A stretch of DNA of 7,582 nucleotides from Bacteroidota bacterium (GCA_029778965.1 JAKPBL010000022.1:1-7582); one strand, 5' to 3'; positions 1-5,545 are shown, numbered from the stretch's first letter. Numbers and translations are program-made. Notes: generated from the letters alone by a model not told the origin.

Positions 1-483
1 ATCTTTGATTTTGTCGGCAAGCGAATAAGTGAAGGCGATACGGCATTATACGGACGCAAAACTTACCAGATGATGGAAAGCTACTGGCCCACCGCTGCAG
101 ACAAGCCGACAGCTTCGAGGCACGACATCGAACATGCGGGATGGTATAAAAAAGTCCACAAAGTGGTTTTGTCGAAAACACTGCGTGGCGCCGATTTGAC
201 GAACACCACGATTATCAGCGACGCACTTCCGGAAAGAATAAATGAAATAAAACAACAAGCCGATAAGGAAATACTGCTCTTCGGCAGCCCCACTGCAACC
301 CATTCCCTTATTCAACGGGACCTGATTGACGGCTACTGGCTATTTGTCAATCCCGTTGTCCTGGGACGGGGAATTCCCCTTTTTACAGACATCAAAGACA
401 AAATAAAACTGAACCTGCTGACCACGCGGCAATTTTCCTCCGGAGTAACCGAATTGAATTACACAGTGGACAGGGCAGGCTAG
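1..483 (+). CDS. Dihydrofolate reductase family protein (RibD C-terminal domain), 5' partial
   Basis: The frame is open from the first base to the TAG at 481-483 and gives 160 visible residues. The family is usually about 180-190 residues, so roughly the first 20-30 are missing, including the usual 'SxDG' N-terminal strand. Visible family marks are LYGRKTYQMM (residues 16-25) followed by YWP, the strand KVVLSKTL (54-61), the cofactor-loop-like LLFGSPTATHSLI (92-104), and the late core NPVVLGRGIPLF (117-128). Proteins with this fold use NAD(P)H to reduce pterin-like or other small substrates. The Bacteroidota 'dihydrofolate reductase family' members are mostly uncharacterised and are not the housekeeping FolA, so a specific substrate cannot be given. 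The nearest downstream gene starts 43 bases later on the same strand. The family assignment is strong; the function is open. Confidence 0.88.
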   Translation: MFDFVGKRISEGDTALYGRKTYQMMESYWPTAADKPTASRHDIEHAGWYKKVHKVVLSKTLRGADLTNTTIISDALPERINEIKQQADKEILLFGSPTATHSLIQRDLIDGYWLFVNPVVLGRGIPLFTDIKDKIKLNLLTTRQFSSGVTELNYTVDRAG

Positions 484-526
484 CGATGGCACAACCTTAT
501 CGGGAATCTTCGTAAATTAAGCCACT

Positions 527-1369
527 TTGACAGCCCAACAGCCATACCAGGTATTTCAAGGCAGGCAAAAGCCTCTTTTTATAGTGACGGCCAGTCTGCT
601 GGCACTGATCTTTGTAAATGTATCGCTGGACTATTGGTTTACGCTGTTTCGGCGCAATTCATTTTACCTGTCCGAATCACTGCTGTTCAGTTCCTATTGG
701 GTGTTATACCTGCCGTTCTTGTTGTTTTTTGCAAAACCGGTACGGGGAACGAAAAGCCTTATGGCGAAACTGTCGTTTACGGCTGCTGTCATCGCAATGC
801 ATTTAATCGCCTATCCTGCACTGGTCTGGCTGTTATCCAAAATATTTTACTATCACACTTTTGCGTATTGGCAGACTTTCAGTTTTGGGCTATACGCCTA
901 TTTTATCAAGTCAGTCATCATCTATGTTTTTGCGTTTGTTGTTGCGGGCGGTTTTAACAGGAGAGCAGTCCCCGTCCAGGCCGATGAGATTGAAAGGGCC
1001 ATTGACAAGACCGATTCCTTTGACTCAATTCTTGTTACCGACAGCAATAACCAAAAACTGGTATTGGCTACTACCGATATTATCTATTTTTCTGCCAATC
1101 CTCCTTATGTGAATGTTCACCATGTTTCCAAAAGGTACCTTCTTAAGGAAACCCTGAAATCTTTTGAAAGCCGGCTGGACGAAAACCAGTTTGTCCGCAT
1201 TCACAAATCACATATTGTTCACCTGTCAAAAATCGTTTCTGTGCAATCCCGGAAGAATGGCGACTATGATATTACGCTTTCGAATGATACCATTTTGAGA
1301 ATGAGCAGGAATTATGTAAAGAACTTCAAATTAAAGTTCATGCGGCAACATCAGCTTACCGCAGATTAA
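527..1369 (+). CDS. Membrane-anchored LytTR DNA-binding transcriptional regulator
   Basis: This is a 280-residue protein. Residues 1-145 hold four likely membrane helices (about 16-35, 49-69, 84-105 and 121-143). A short linker (about 146-165) leads to a C-terminal LytTR domain (about 166-270). Typical LytTR features are visible: LVLATTDIIYFSA (178-190), YVNVHH (194-199), FVRIHKSHIV (222-231), and the final strand with LRMSRNYVKNF (257-267). LytTR domains bind DNA through beta-strands; here the domain replaces the receiver domain of classical LytR/AlgR response regulators, so sensing presumably occurs in the membrane. No partner histidine kinase is seen nearby. The start is uncertain. An in-frame stop lies at 518-520, the first usable start is TTG at 527, and the next in-frame Met is about residue 79, inside the membrane region, so TTG is preferred. 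The dioxygenase gene begins 69 bases downstream and could be co-transcribed. Confidence 0.88.
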   Translation: MTAQQPYQVFQGRQKPLFIVTASLLALIFVNVSLDYWFTLFRRNSFYLSESLLFSSYWVLYLPFLLFFAKPVRGTKSLMAKLSFTAAVIAMHLIAYPALVWLLSKIFYYHTFAYWQTFSFGLYAYFIKSVIIYVFAFVVAGGFNRRAVPVQADEIERAIDKTDSFDSILVTDSNNQKLVLATTDIIYFSANPPYVNVHHVSKRYLLKETLKSFESRLDENQFVRIHKSHIVHLSKIVSVQSRKNGDYDITLSNDTILRMSRNYVKNFKLKFMRQHQLTAD

Positions 1370-1414
1370 ACTCATCTTGCCATATCCTATTTGGAAACCG
1401 GCTGTTCGGGACGT

Positions 1415-1422
1415 CAACTTTG
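1415..1422 (+). promoter_or_regulatory. Possible Bacteroidota -7 promoter element
   Basis: CAACTTTG matches the Bacteroidota -7 consensus TAnnTTTG except at its first base. A TTTG at 1390-1393 lies upstream at a spacing (21 bases between) near that expected for the -33 element. It would start transcription about 10 bases before the ATG at 1439. This is pattern matching only, and the gap could instead be simple read-through from the LytTR gene. Confidence 0.27.
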
Positions 1423-1438
1423 TCGGAAACGTTTGAAC

Positions 1439-2092
1439 ATGAAAAAGCTGGTTATCTGTAAAATTATTTTCCTGTACACATTATTGATGAGTTGTAATGG
1501 GCAAATAAATGACAAACCTCAATCTGTAGCGGGAAAACCGGTGGGCGGTGGTTGTGATGGCTGTGAACTTATGTATATTGGGATGCCGGGAAACATCGCT
1601 GCTATTGACACAAGCCCGGGATGGTACGAAAAGGGGCAGAAACTGGTTGTTACCGGGACCGTTTTTCAACCAGGCGGAAAAATACCCGCCCCGGATGTTG
1701 TGATCTATTACTGGCAGACAGACGACGATGGCTATTATTCGCCAAAACCGGGAATGGACCAAAGGGTAAAACGTCACGGACATATTCGCGGGTGGGTGAA
1801 AACAGACGCCAATGGTAAATACACGATCAGGACAATCCGGCCAGCTCCCTATCCCAATGAAGCATTGCCCGCCCACATTCATCTCTCCATAAAAGAACCT
1901 GGAATCGCGAACGAATATTATACCGATGAGATTAATTTTGACGATGACACACTTCTTATTCCCCATTTTAAAAAATACCCGCAGGAAAACCGTGGCGGAA
2001 GCGGTGTGGTGACTGTGTTGAGGAAGAATGATCTGCAGATTGCCGGGCACAATATCATACTTGGCTTGAATATTCCGAACTATCCAAGATAA
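1439..2092 (+). CDS. Intradiol ring-cleavage dioxygenase family lipoprotein
   Basis: This is a 217-residue protein. The ATG at 1439 is chosen over an in-frame TTG at 1391 because it begins a lipoprotein signal peptide (MKKLVICKII..., lipobox LMSC with Cys19), predicting an envelope-anchored protein. The body matches intradiol dioxygenases of the protocatechuate 3,4-dioxygenase type. VVIYYWQTDDDGYYS (87-101) supplies Tyr100, RPAPYP (134-139) supplies Tyr138, and PAHIH (144-148) supplies His146 and His148, which line up with the two Tyr and two His ligands of non-haem Fe(III). The second-shell Arg found just before PAHIH in protocatechuate dioxygenases is Leu143 here, so catechol cleavage is not assured. 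A GGCDGCE motif (37-43) sits near the mature N-terminus. Soluble aromatic-degradation enzymes of this fold are cytoplasmic; the lipoprotein form suggests a different substrate or a cell-surface role. No other aromatic-degradation genes are visible. Confidence 0.87.
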   Translation: MKKLVICKIIFLYTLLMSCNGQINDKPQSVAGKPVGGGCDGCELMYIGMPGNIAAIDTSPGWYEKGQKLVVTGTVFQPGGKIPAPDVVIYYWQTDDDGYYSPKPGMDQRVKRHGHIRGWVKTDANGKYTIRTIRPAPYPNEALPAHIHLSIKEPGIANEYYTDEINFDDDTLLIPHFKKYPQENRGGSGVVTVLRKNDLQIAGHNIILGLNIPNYPR

Positions 2093-2121
2093 TTGGCGCC
2101 TGAGATCCGTTGCCCGAAGCC

Positions 2122-2135
2122 CGGGAAGCTTCCCG
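2122..2135. repeat. 14-base perfect palindrome CGGGAAGCTTCCCG
   Basis: The sequence reads the same on both strands with no spacer, so it is a poor hairpin but a plausible dyad for a dimeric DNA-binding protein. It lies between the dioxygenase stop and the ATG at 2182. A regulatory role is a guess. Confidence 0.35.
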
Positions 2136-2181
2136 ATACCCAGGCAAGCCGCCACCGTCTAAACATAACAATGGCTACAAT

Positions 2182-2694
2182 ATGCGTAACGAAATTTTAT
2201 TCTCCGAACGGCAAAAATTCAGGCAATGGTGGCTTTGGGCAATTTTTTTAAGCATTGACGGCCTTTTCTTGTTTGGCGTTTGCCTGCAGGTTATCGGGGG
2301 ACAGCCGTTTGGCGATAAGCCAATGAGCAACACAGGGCTTTTAGCGACAGCAGCCCTGATGCTATTGTTGACATTTCTGTTTTCAAGATGCCGGCTTGAC
2401 ACTACAATCAAAAAAGACGGAATTTATGTTCGGTTTTTTCCCTTTCATTTAAAATGGCGGCATTACGGCTGGAACACATTGAATAAAGCCTATATCAGGG
2501 AATACTCTCCGCTGGCCGAATATGGCGGCTGGGGAATAAGACTTGGGTTATTTGGAAAAGGCCGGGCATTCAATGTTTCGGGCAATACAGGGTTACAGCT
2601 TGAATTTACAAACGGCAGAAAATTGCTTCTCGGAACAAACAAGCCAGGTGAACTGGCAGAAGCATTGCGCAATATTCAGCAGTTGGTACAATGA
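2182..2694 (+). CDS. Two-helix membrane protein with C-terminal soluble domain, function unknown
   Basis: This is a 170-residue protein. The ATG at 2182 is chosen because the peptide upstream of it (from 2110) is Pro/Arg-rich and unlike protein, whereas MRNEILFSERQ starts naturally before a membrane helix. Helices are predicted at about 16-38 (rich in Trp, Phe, Leu) and 51-68, followed by a soluble region (about 70-170) rich in beta-strand pattern: LDTTIKKDGIYVRFFPF, then an aromatic stretch, GGWGIRLG (115-122), AFNVSGNTGLQLEF (129-142), and GRKLLLGTNKPGEL (145-158). This architecture, two helices then a small beta domain ending in a 'G-KPEEL'-like helix, resembles bacterial PH-domain / DUF6141-like membrane proteins. 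I recall that family only loosely, so the name is left open. It lies 89 bases after the dioxygenase gene on the same strand. Confidence 0.75.
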   Translation: MRNEILFSERQKFRQWWLWAIFLSIDGLFLFGVCLQVIGGQPFGDKPMSNTGLLATAALMLLLTFLFSRCRLDTTIKKDGIYVRFFPFHLKWRHYGWNTLNKAYIREYSPLAEYGGWGIRLGLFGKGRAFNVSGNTGLQLEFTNGRKLLLGTNKPGELAEALRNIQQLVQ

Positions 2695-2841
2695 CCGGCA
2701 ACAATACGGACGAAACTGGAAAATGGAAGCCGTTTAGCTCAAAAGAGATTGCGAATACAGCAGTTGAAAAAAGCCTGACAGGTTGCTGCCGAACCGCGTG
2801 CAACGCCCCGCATTTTATGGTTGTCTTGCTAAAAACCCCGT

Positions 2842-3189
2842 ATGCAAAAGCGATTACTCCCTGTTTTATTGCTGGTATTTATTGCAATGGCATGTACACG
2901 GGAAACCCTTATCGGCGATAAATACGTCACATTTGCCTATAGTCAGACTGGCTGCGCCGACCCTTGGGGAAGCCAGCCAAGCGACAGCCTGACATTGGTA
3001 AAGGTCGCCGACTACCTGACCGCAGCCAACCTGTATATAGCGTCGCTGGGTATCAGGGCAGACGGTACCACCGAAATCTGCCAGGCCTGTTCCTGCAAAA
3101 CCGGTAAGGTTATTTATGTATCGACTCTCGACAGCGACAGCCTGCGGGCGCAATATACGCGGATCGGCTTCCGGTTGGTGCAGCAATGA
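2842..3189 (+). CDS. Small cysteine-containing lipoprotein, hypothetical
   Basis: This is a 115-residue protein. The first 18 residues form a lipoprotein signal (MQKR, then a Leu/Val/Ile-rich core, lipobox AMAC with Cys18), which fixes the ATG at 2842. The mature part of about 97 residues holds four further cysteines, Cys38 (QTGCADPW) and Cys80, Cys83 and Cys85 (CQACSC), which could form disulfides in the periplasm or bind a metal. I do not recognise the family. A 147-base gap separates it from the membrane protein gene upstream; the gap shows no convincing gene. The signal peptide and consistent reading through the body make it likely real despite the small size. Confidence 0.68.
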   Translation: MQKRLLPVLLLVFIAMACTRETLIGDKYVTFAYSQTGCADPWGSQPSDSLTLVKVADYLTAANLYIASLGIRADGTTEICQACSCKTGKVIYVSTLDSDSLRAQYTRIGFRLVQQ

Positions 3190-3455
3190 CCTGTAAGCAG
3201 CAGTCTGGTGGCGATCGTACCCCCCGGTTGCCAGCCTAACGTATTTTGTCAGTACAACGGCGGTCTGGCCGCTGGTATTTCCCGCAATTCTTCGGTTAAA
3301 TGGGCAGCCGGGCTATTTGTAAGTAACATAAATGCTAAATTGTAGTAAGCAATATTGCCGATGGTTCATTGCCGGTGTTCTACTGCTGATTTTGGCGTTG
3401 ATAGATAGAGTAGTTGCACAGCAGGCGATGGGATAAAATAGACAGTCTATAAATA
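3190..3455. other. 266-base intergenic gap between lipoprotein and MgtC genes
   Basis: Apart from the PhnA-like fragment near its left end, this gap has no open frame of note, no clear terminator after the lipoprotein gene and no convincing promoter. The part from about 3310 to 3455 is AT-rich and probably holds the mgtC promoter: TTTTG near 3390 and TAGTTG near 3410 loosely resemble -33 and -7 elements, but the match is too weak to call. Confidence 0.5.
3235..3297 (-). pseudogene. Decayed 3'-end fragment of a PhnA-like gene
   Basis: Read on the - strand this stretch encodes GNTSGQTAVVLTKYVR, which aligns without gaps to GKINDQTIVILTKYVK at the C-terminus of the intact PhnA-like protein encoded at 4182-4739. 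At DNA level 3238-3288 matches 4194-4244 at about three-quarters of positions (38 of 51 by hand), and most differences are transitions. An in-frame stop lies upstream (TAG, about 3310-3312), and the reading frame runs past the expected stop, so no functional protein remains. The rest of the PhnA gene is absent. The homology is seen in the sequence; that it is a relic of a paralogue or of a rearrangement is inference. Confidence 0.55.
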
Positions 3456-4127
3456 ATGCTTGGTTGGAACGAAATATTGATTCGTTTGTCGCTGGCTGCC
3501 GTTTTCGGGGCGCTTATCGGGCTGGAAAGAGAAAGAAAGGATTGGGCGGCCGGCCTGAGAACGCATATGATGGTTTGCGTTGGCTCATGCCTGATAATGA
3601 TAGTTTCCGCATTCGGATTTTCCGATATTCTGGGAACAGCCCATGTGACGCTTGACCCGTCAAGAATAGCGGCACAGGTCATTAGCGGAATCGGGTTTAT
3701 TGGCGCGGGCACGATCCTGTTTTTAAAGCAGGGAACTATTCGTGGTTTGACGACCGCCTCGGGGCTGTGGACGGTTGCCGCTATTGGGCTTGCAACCGGC
3801 GGCGGGTTATATTTTGCAGCGGGTATTACAACAGTGATAGCATTGATCATCCTTTGGGCTTTACAACCGCTGGAGCAGATATATGCAAAGAAGTTCAAGC
3901 AAAAGACCTTGAGAATTGTTACCAGTCTTGATTCAAATAATTCCGAATTGCTTAAGACTTTATTTAATCATACTGAGTTGAAAATACAAACTTTCACGTT
4001 TGACAGGAATGACGATGAGCTGGTTTTTCAGATCAAGCTTGAAAATACGGATATGTCTAAAATGGACGGCATCATAACCGAGCTTAAAAACGATCCGGCA
4101 GTGAAAGAAATTTTCTGGACGCAATGA
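3456..4127 (+). CDS. MgtC/SapB family membrane protein
   Basis: This is a 223-residue protein starting at ATG 3456. The family signatures are clear and in order: GALIGLERERKDWAAGLRTH (residues 18-37), the central RIAAQVISGIGFIGAGTI (70-87), and GLTTASGLWTVAAIGLATG (97-115). About four to five membrane helices fall within residues 5-137, followed by a hydrophilic cytoplasmic domain (about 145-223) that reads like the small ACT-like C-terminal domain of longer MgtC proteins. In pathogens MgtC is a virulence factor needed at low magnesium and inhibits F-type ATP synthase; environmental homologues of the SapB type are widespread and mostly unstudied. Neighbours give no magnesium-transport context and no MgtA/MgtE homologue is present. 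The gene converges with the PhnA-like gene. No leader peptide or riboswitch could be identified upstream. Confidence 0.92.
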   Translation: MLGWNEILIRLSLAAVFGALIGLERERKDWAAGLRTHMMVCVGSCLIMIVSAFGFSDILGTAHVTLDPSRIAAQVISGIGFIGAGTILFLKQGTIRGLTTASGLWTVAAIGLATGGGLYFAAGITTVIALIILWALQPLEQIYAKKFKQKTLRIVTSLDSNNSELLKTLFNHTELKIQTFTFDRNDDELVFQIKLENTDMSKMDGIITELKNDPAVKEIFWTQ

Positions 4128-4155
4128 TGTAAGCCTGCGGTTGAATATGTTCCCG

Positions 4156-4187
4156 GGATAAGCAGGCGCTTTATCGTGTGCTTATCC
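4156..4187 (+). terminator. Possible terminator hairpin after the MgtC gene
   Basis: GGATAAGCA (4156-4164) pairs perfectly with TGCTTATCC (4179-4187) across a 14-base loop, followed on the + strand by TTTCTT. The T tract is short and the loop large, so termination would be weak. The right arm overlaps the stop codon of the convergent PhnA-like gene (4182-4184), so the same element could end transcripts from both sides. On the - strand no T tract follows. Confidence 0.45.
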
Positions 4188-4739
4188 TTTCTTCACGTAT
4201 TTCGTCAATATAACGATGGTTTGGTCGTTGATCTTTCCCTCTATCTGGCCGGTATTATCAGCCACCAGCCTGATCTTTTTCACGACGGTTCCTTTGGGTG
4301 CCGAAAAGCTGGTTCCCTTTACATCCAGGGCCTGGGTAAGCACTATGTTGTCGCCGCTTTGTAATTCATTGCCGAATGCATCGCGATGCACCTCGGCCAC
4401 CTCAAAAGCGCTGAGTGCCCATTGAACAATAGTGTCTTCCGGCTCTACCGAGCTGATGATACCGGCTGCCCAGTCGTTCGCGCGGTTGAGCTCCAACAGT
4501 CGGTACGACAATGCCTGCACGGCCGGTTCGGGGTTCCAGATACTGCCTTCGAGAAAGCGCCAGTAATCGCCAGTCTCCTTTTTTTCTATGGCTTCTAAAC
4601 AGGTATCGCAAACAGCTACCTGGTCTTCGGGCCGGTCGCCCTGCCGGGGGCTCACAGCGTACGCTGTTGTTGCGGGGGCGGCGGTGCAAAGCTCGCAGGT
4701 ATTGTCGCTGCGGTCCTGAAGTTGTTTACTAATAGCCAT
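4182..4739 (-). CDS. PhnA domain-containing protein (YjdM/PhnA-like), zinc-ribbon N-terminus
   Basis: This is a 185-residue protein starting at ATG 4739-4737. The N-terminus has two CxxC pairs, Cys15/Cys18 (CELC) and Cys44/Cys47 (CDTC), fitting a zinc ribbon. A middle region (about 55-112, with GDYWRFLEGSIWNPEPAVQ) is rich in aromatic residues. The C-terminal PhnA domain (about 118-183) has DAFGNELQSGDNIVL, LDVKGTSF, KGTVVKKIRLV and DQTIVILTKYVKK. E. coli YjdM (formerly PhnA) is about 111 residues; Bacteroidota versions commonly carry the extra middle part, so this length is normal. Despite the name, the protein is not established as a phosphonate-degrading enzyme, and no phn genes are nearby. 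Upstream sequence lacks a Shine-Dalgarno, as expected in this phylum. It converges with mgtC and is divergent from the gene at 4870. A fragment resembling its 3' end lies about 950 bases away on the far side of mgtC. Confidence 0.9.
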   Translation of the reverse strand: MAISKQLQDRSDNTCELCTAAPATTAYAVSPRQGDRPEDQVAVCDTCLEAIEKKETGDYWRFLEGSIWNPEPAVQALSYRLLELNRANDWAAGIISSVEPEDTIVQWALSAFEVAEVHRDAFGNELQSGDNIVLTQALDVKGTSFSAPKGTVVKKIRLVADNTGQIEGKINDQTIVILTKYVKKG

Positions 4740-4781
4740 ATTGTGTTGGTTAAAGGGCGCAAGCTAATGCATTTAGCGCGG

Positions 4782-4813
4782 TTTGAGGTTTGAAGTTTGA
4801 GGTGGCTGCTGCC
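4782..4813 (+). repeat. Heptad repeat array (TTTGAGG type) with GCTGCTGCC tail
   Basis: Three consecutive heptads, TTTGAGG, TTTGAAG, TTTGAGG (4782-4802), are followed by TGGCTGCTGCC. A similar array in the opposite orientation occurs at 5510-5545. The array lies in the divergent gap between the PhnA-like gene and the gene at 4870, about 45 bases upstream of the former. Short dispersed heptad repeats of this kind occur in many Bacteroidota intergenic regions; their function is unknown to me. Confidence 0.55.
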
Positions 4814-4837
4814 TGGAGGGTGAGGGAACAGACTATG

Positions 4838-4862
4838 ATTGATTGGTAAAATATTGTAGTTT
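4838..4862 (+). promoter_or_regulatory. Possible Bacteroidota-type promoter for the gene at 4870
   Basis: TAGTTTG (about 4856-4862) resembles the -7 element TAnnTTTG with one base missing from the spacer, and TTG triplets in ATTGATTGG (about 4839-4846) lie upstream where a -33 element might be. It would place the transcript start almost at the ATG, which is unusual and lowers confidence. Confidence 0.2.
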
Positions 4863-4869
4863 GTCGGCT

Positions 4870-5334
4870 ATGAGAACACTTGTCCTTTTTTTGCTGTTCA
4901 GTGCCGCCTTTATCGCAAATGGACAGCGCGCTCCCTTTGTGCGGGTGGTTGATACCAATAATGTAGTGATTGCCCGCGGCCGGCTGGCAGAATGCTCCGA
5001 CTCTATGGTTGTCGTTCACCAGAAAAACATTGACCTGGTAATAGACGTGTACCGCATCAAAACAATAAAAACAGGGCGATCGCCAGGGCATTACGTAATA
5101 ACAGGAACAATCATTGGAATCGGCGCTGGCATGGCAGCCACCGCCATCGCTTTCGTCAGCGAATTTAATAAGGTAGGCGGAACAACGGTGGCTTCAGGCT
5201 TTTTCATTGGTGCACCGGCCGGAGCTGCGGTCGGAGGTCTTACAAGCCTTTTTACGCGCAGGAAAACATATGCCATAGACGGCTCACGGGAAGCCCTTGC
5301 CGGTTTCAGGCAGACGGTTAGCAGCCCGAGATAA
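4870..5334 (+). CDS. Exported or membrane protein with two glycine-rich helices, hypothetical
   Basis: This is a 154-residue protein. The ATG at 4870 is preferred to an upstream in-frame TTG (4843) because it opens directly into a signal peptide (MRTLVLFLLFSAAFIANGQ, probable cleavage after about residue 17-19). Residues 21-70 look like a small beta-rich domain (FVRVVDTNNVVIARGRLAE, then DSMVVVHQKNIDLVI and a YRIKTIKTGR end). Two glycine-rich hydrophobic segments follow: TGTIIGIGAGMAATAIAF (78-95) and ASGFFIGAPAGAAVGGLTSLF (108-128, a glycine-zipper-like pattern), then a basic RRKTYAIDGSREALAGFR tail (130-147). This layout, with a signal peptide, a beta domain, a glycine hairpin and an 'IDG...F' tail, is familiar in Bacteroidota hypothetical proteins, but I know no function. 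It is a single gene, divergent from the PhnA-like gene and closed by a strong terminator about 40 bases after its stop. Confidence 0.72.
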   Translation: MRTLVLFLLFSAAFIANGQRAPFVRVVDTNNVVIARGRLAECSDSMVVVHQKNIDLVIDVYRIKTIKTGRSPGHYVITGTIIGIGAGMAATAIAFVSEFNKVGGTTVASGFFIGAPAGAAVGGLTSLFTRRKTYAIDGSREALAGFRQTVSSPR

Positions 5335-5373
5335 GAAGCAGGTGTAACGCGGTTGCCAGATTACATACCCAAT

Positions 5374-5411
5374 AAAAATACCCGTCGGACAATCCCGACG
5401 GGTATTTTTTT
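5374..5411. terminator. Bidirectional intrinsic terminator
   Basis: A perfect 15-base stem is formed by AAAAATACCCGTCGG (5374-5388) and its complement (5395-5409), with a 6-base loop ACAATC. It ends in a run of seven T on the + strand, and the matching A run on the left gives a T run on the - strand. It sits between the + strand gene ending at 5334 and the - strand operon ending at 5562 and can serve both. Confidence 0.92.
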
Positions 5412-5421
5412 ATTATAATGC

Positions 5422-5460
5422 CCTTTGCGGTCTTTGCTCCTTTGCGGTCTTTGCGTGAAA
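5422..5460 (-). repeat. Two-copy 17-base tandem repeat, CGCAAAGACCGCAAAG type
   Basis: CCTTTGCGGTCTTTGC occurs at 5422-5437 and again at 5439-5454 with one base (T) between, followed by GTGAAA. On the - strand it reads TTTCACGCAAAGACCGCAAAGG, split over the two units. CGCAAAGACGCAAAG-like short repeats are dispersed between genes in many bacteria, Bacteroidota included. It lies just beyond the terminator in the gap between the two convergent units. Confidence 0.6.
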
Positions 5461-5509
5461 CGCTCCATGACCTACAGCGAGCCCGCAACACGCCACAAAC
5501 CCCGCACGC

Positions 5510-5545
5510 GGCAGCAACTATAAACCACAGACCATAAACTTCAAA
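5510..5545 (-). repeat. Degenerate heptad repeat array, inverted relative to the 4782 copy
   Basis: On the - strand four heptads read TTTGAAG, TTTATGG, TCTGTGG, TTTATAG, followed by TTGCTGCC. The order, heptads then a GCTGCC tail, is the same as in the array at 4782-4813, but on the opposite strand, so the two copies bracket the gene at 4870-5334. The copies are too diverged to give a long exact match. Confidence 0.5.

Noticed and set aside
1481..2155. 224-residue open frame on the - strand
   Set aside because: It is antisense to the intradiol dioxygenase gene, which keeps all four iron ligands and a lipobox; the antisense product has no recognisable domain or sensible start.
2691..2921. 76-residue + strand frame whose ATG overlaps the previous stop (ATGA)
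   Set aside because: The overlap looks like translational coupling, but the peptide shows no domain or signal, and it runs into the start of the lipoprotein gene at 2842 in another frame.
2866..3186. 106-residue open frame on the - strand
   Set aside because: It is antisense to the small lipoprotein. It is in frame with the PhnA-like relic, but the part beyond the relic does not resemble PhnA.
3380..3898. 172-residue open frame on the - strand
   Set aside because: It is the shadow of the MgtC gene, rich in Ile, Pro and Ala because it mirrors membrane-helix codons.
4402..4689. 95-residue - strand frame within the PhnA-like gene
   Set aside because: Arg/Gly-rich out-of-frame translation of a gene with clear CxxC pairs and a PhnA domain.
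5374..5545. Possible CRISPR array in the repeat-rich gap
   Set aside because: The repeats are short, of three different kinds, and have no regular spacers; no cas genes are present.
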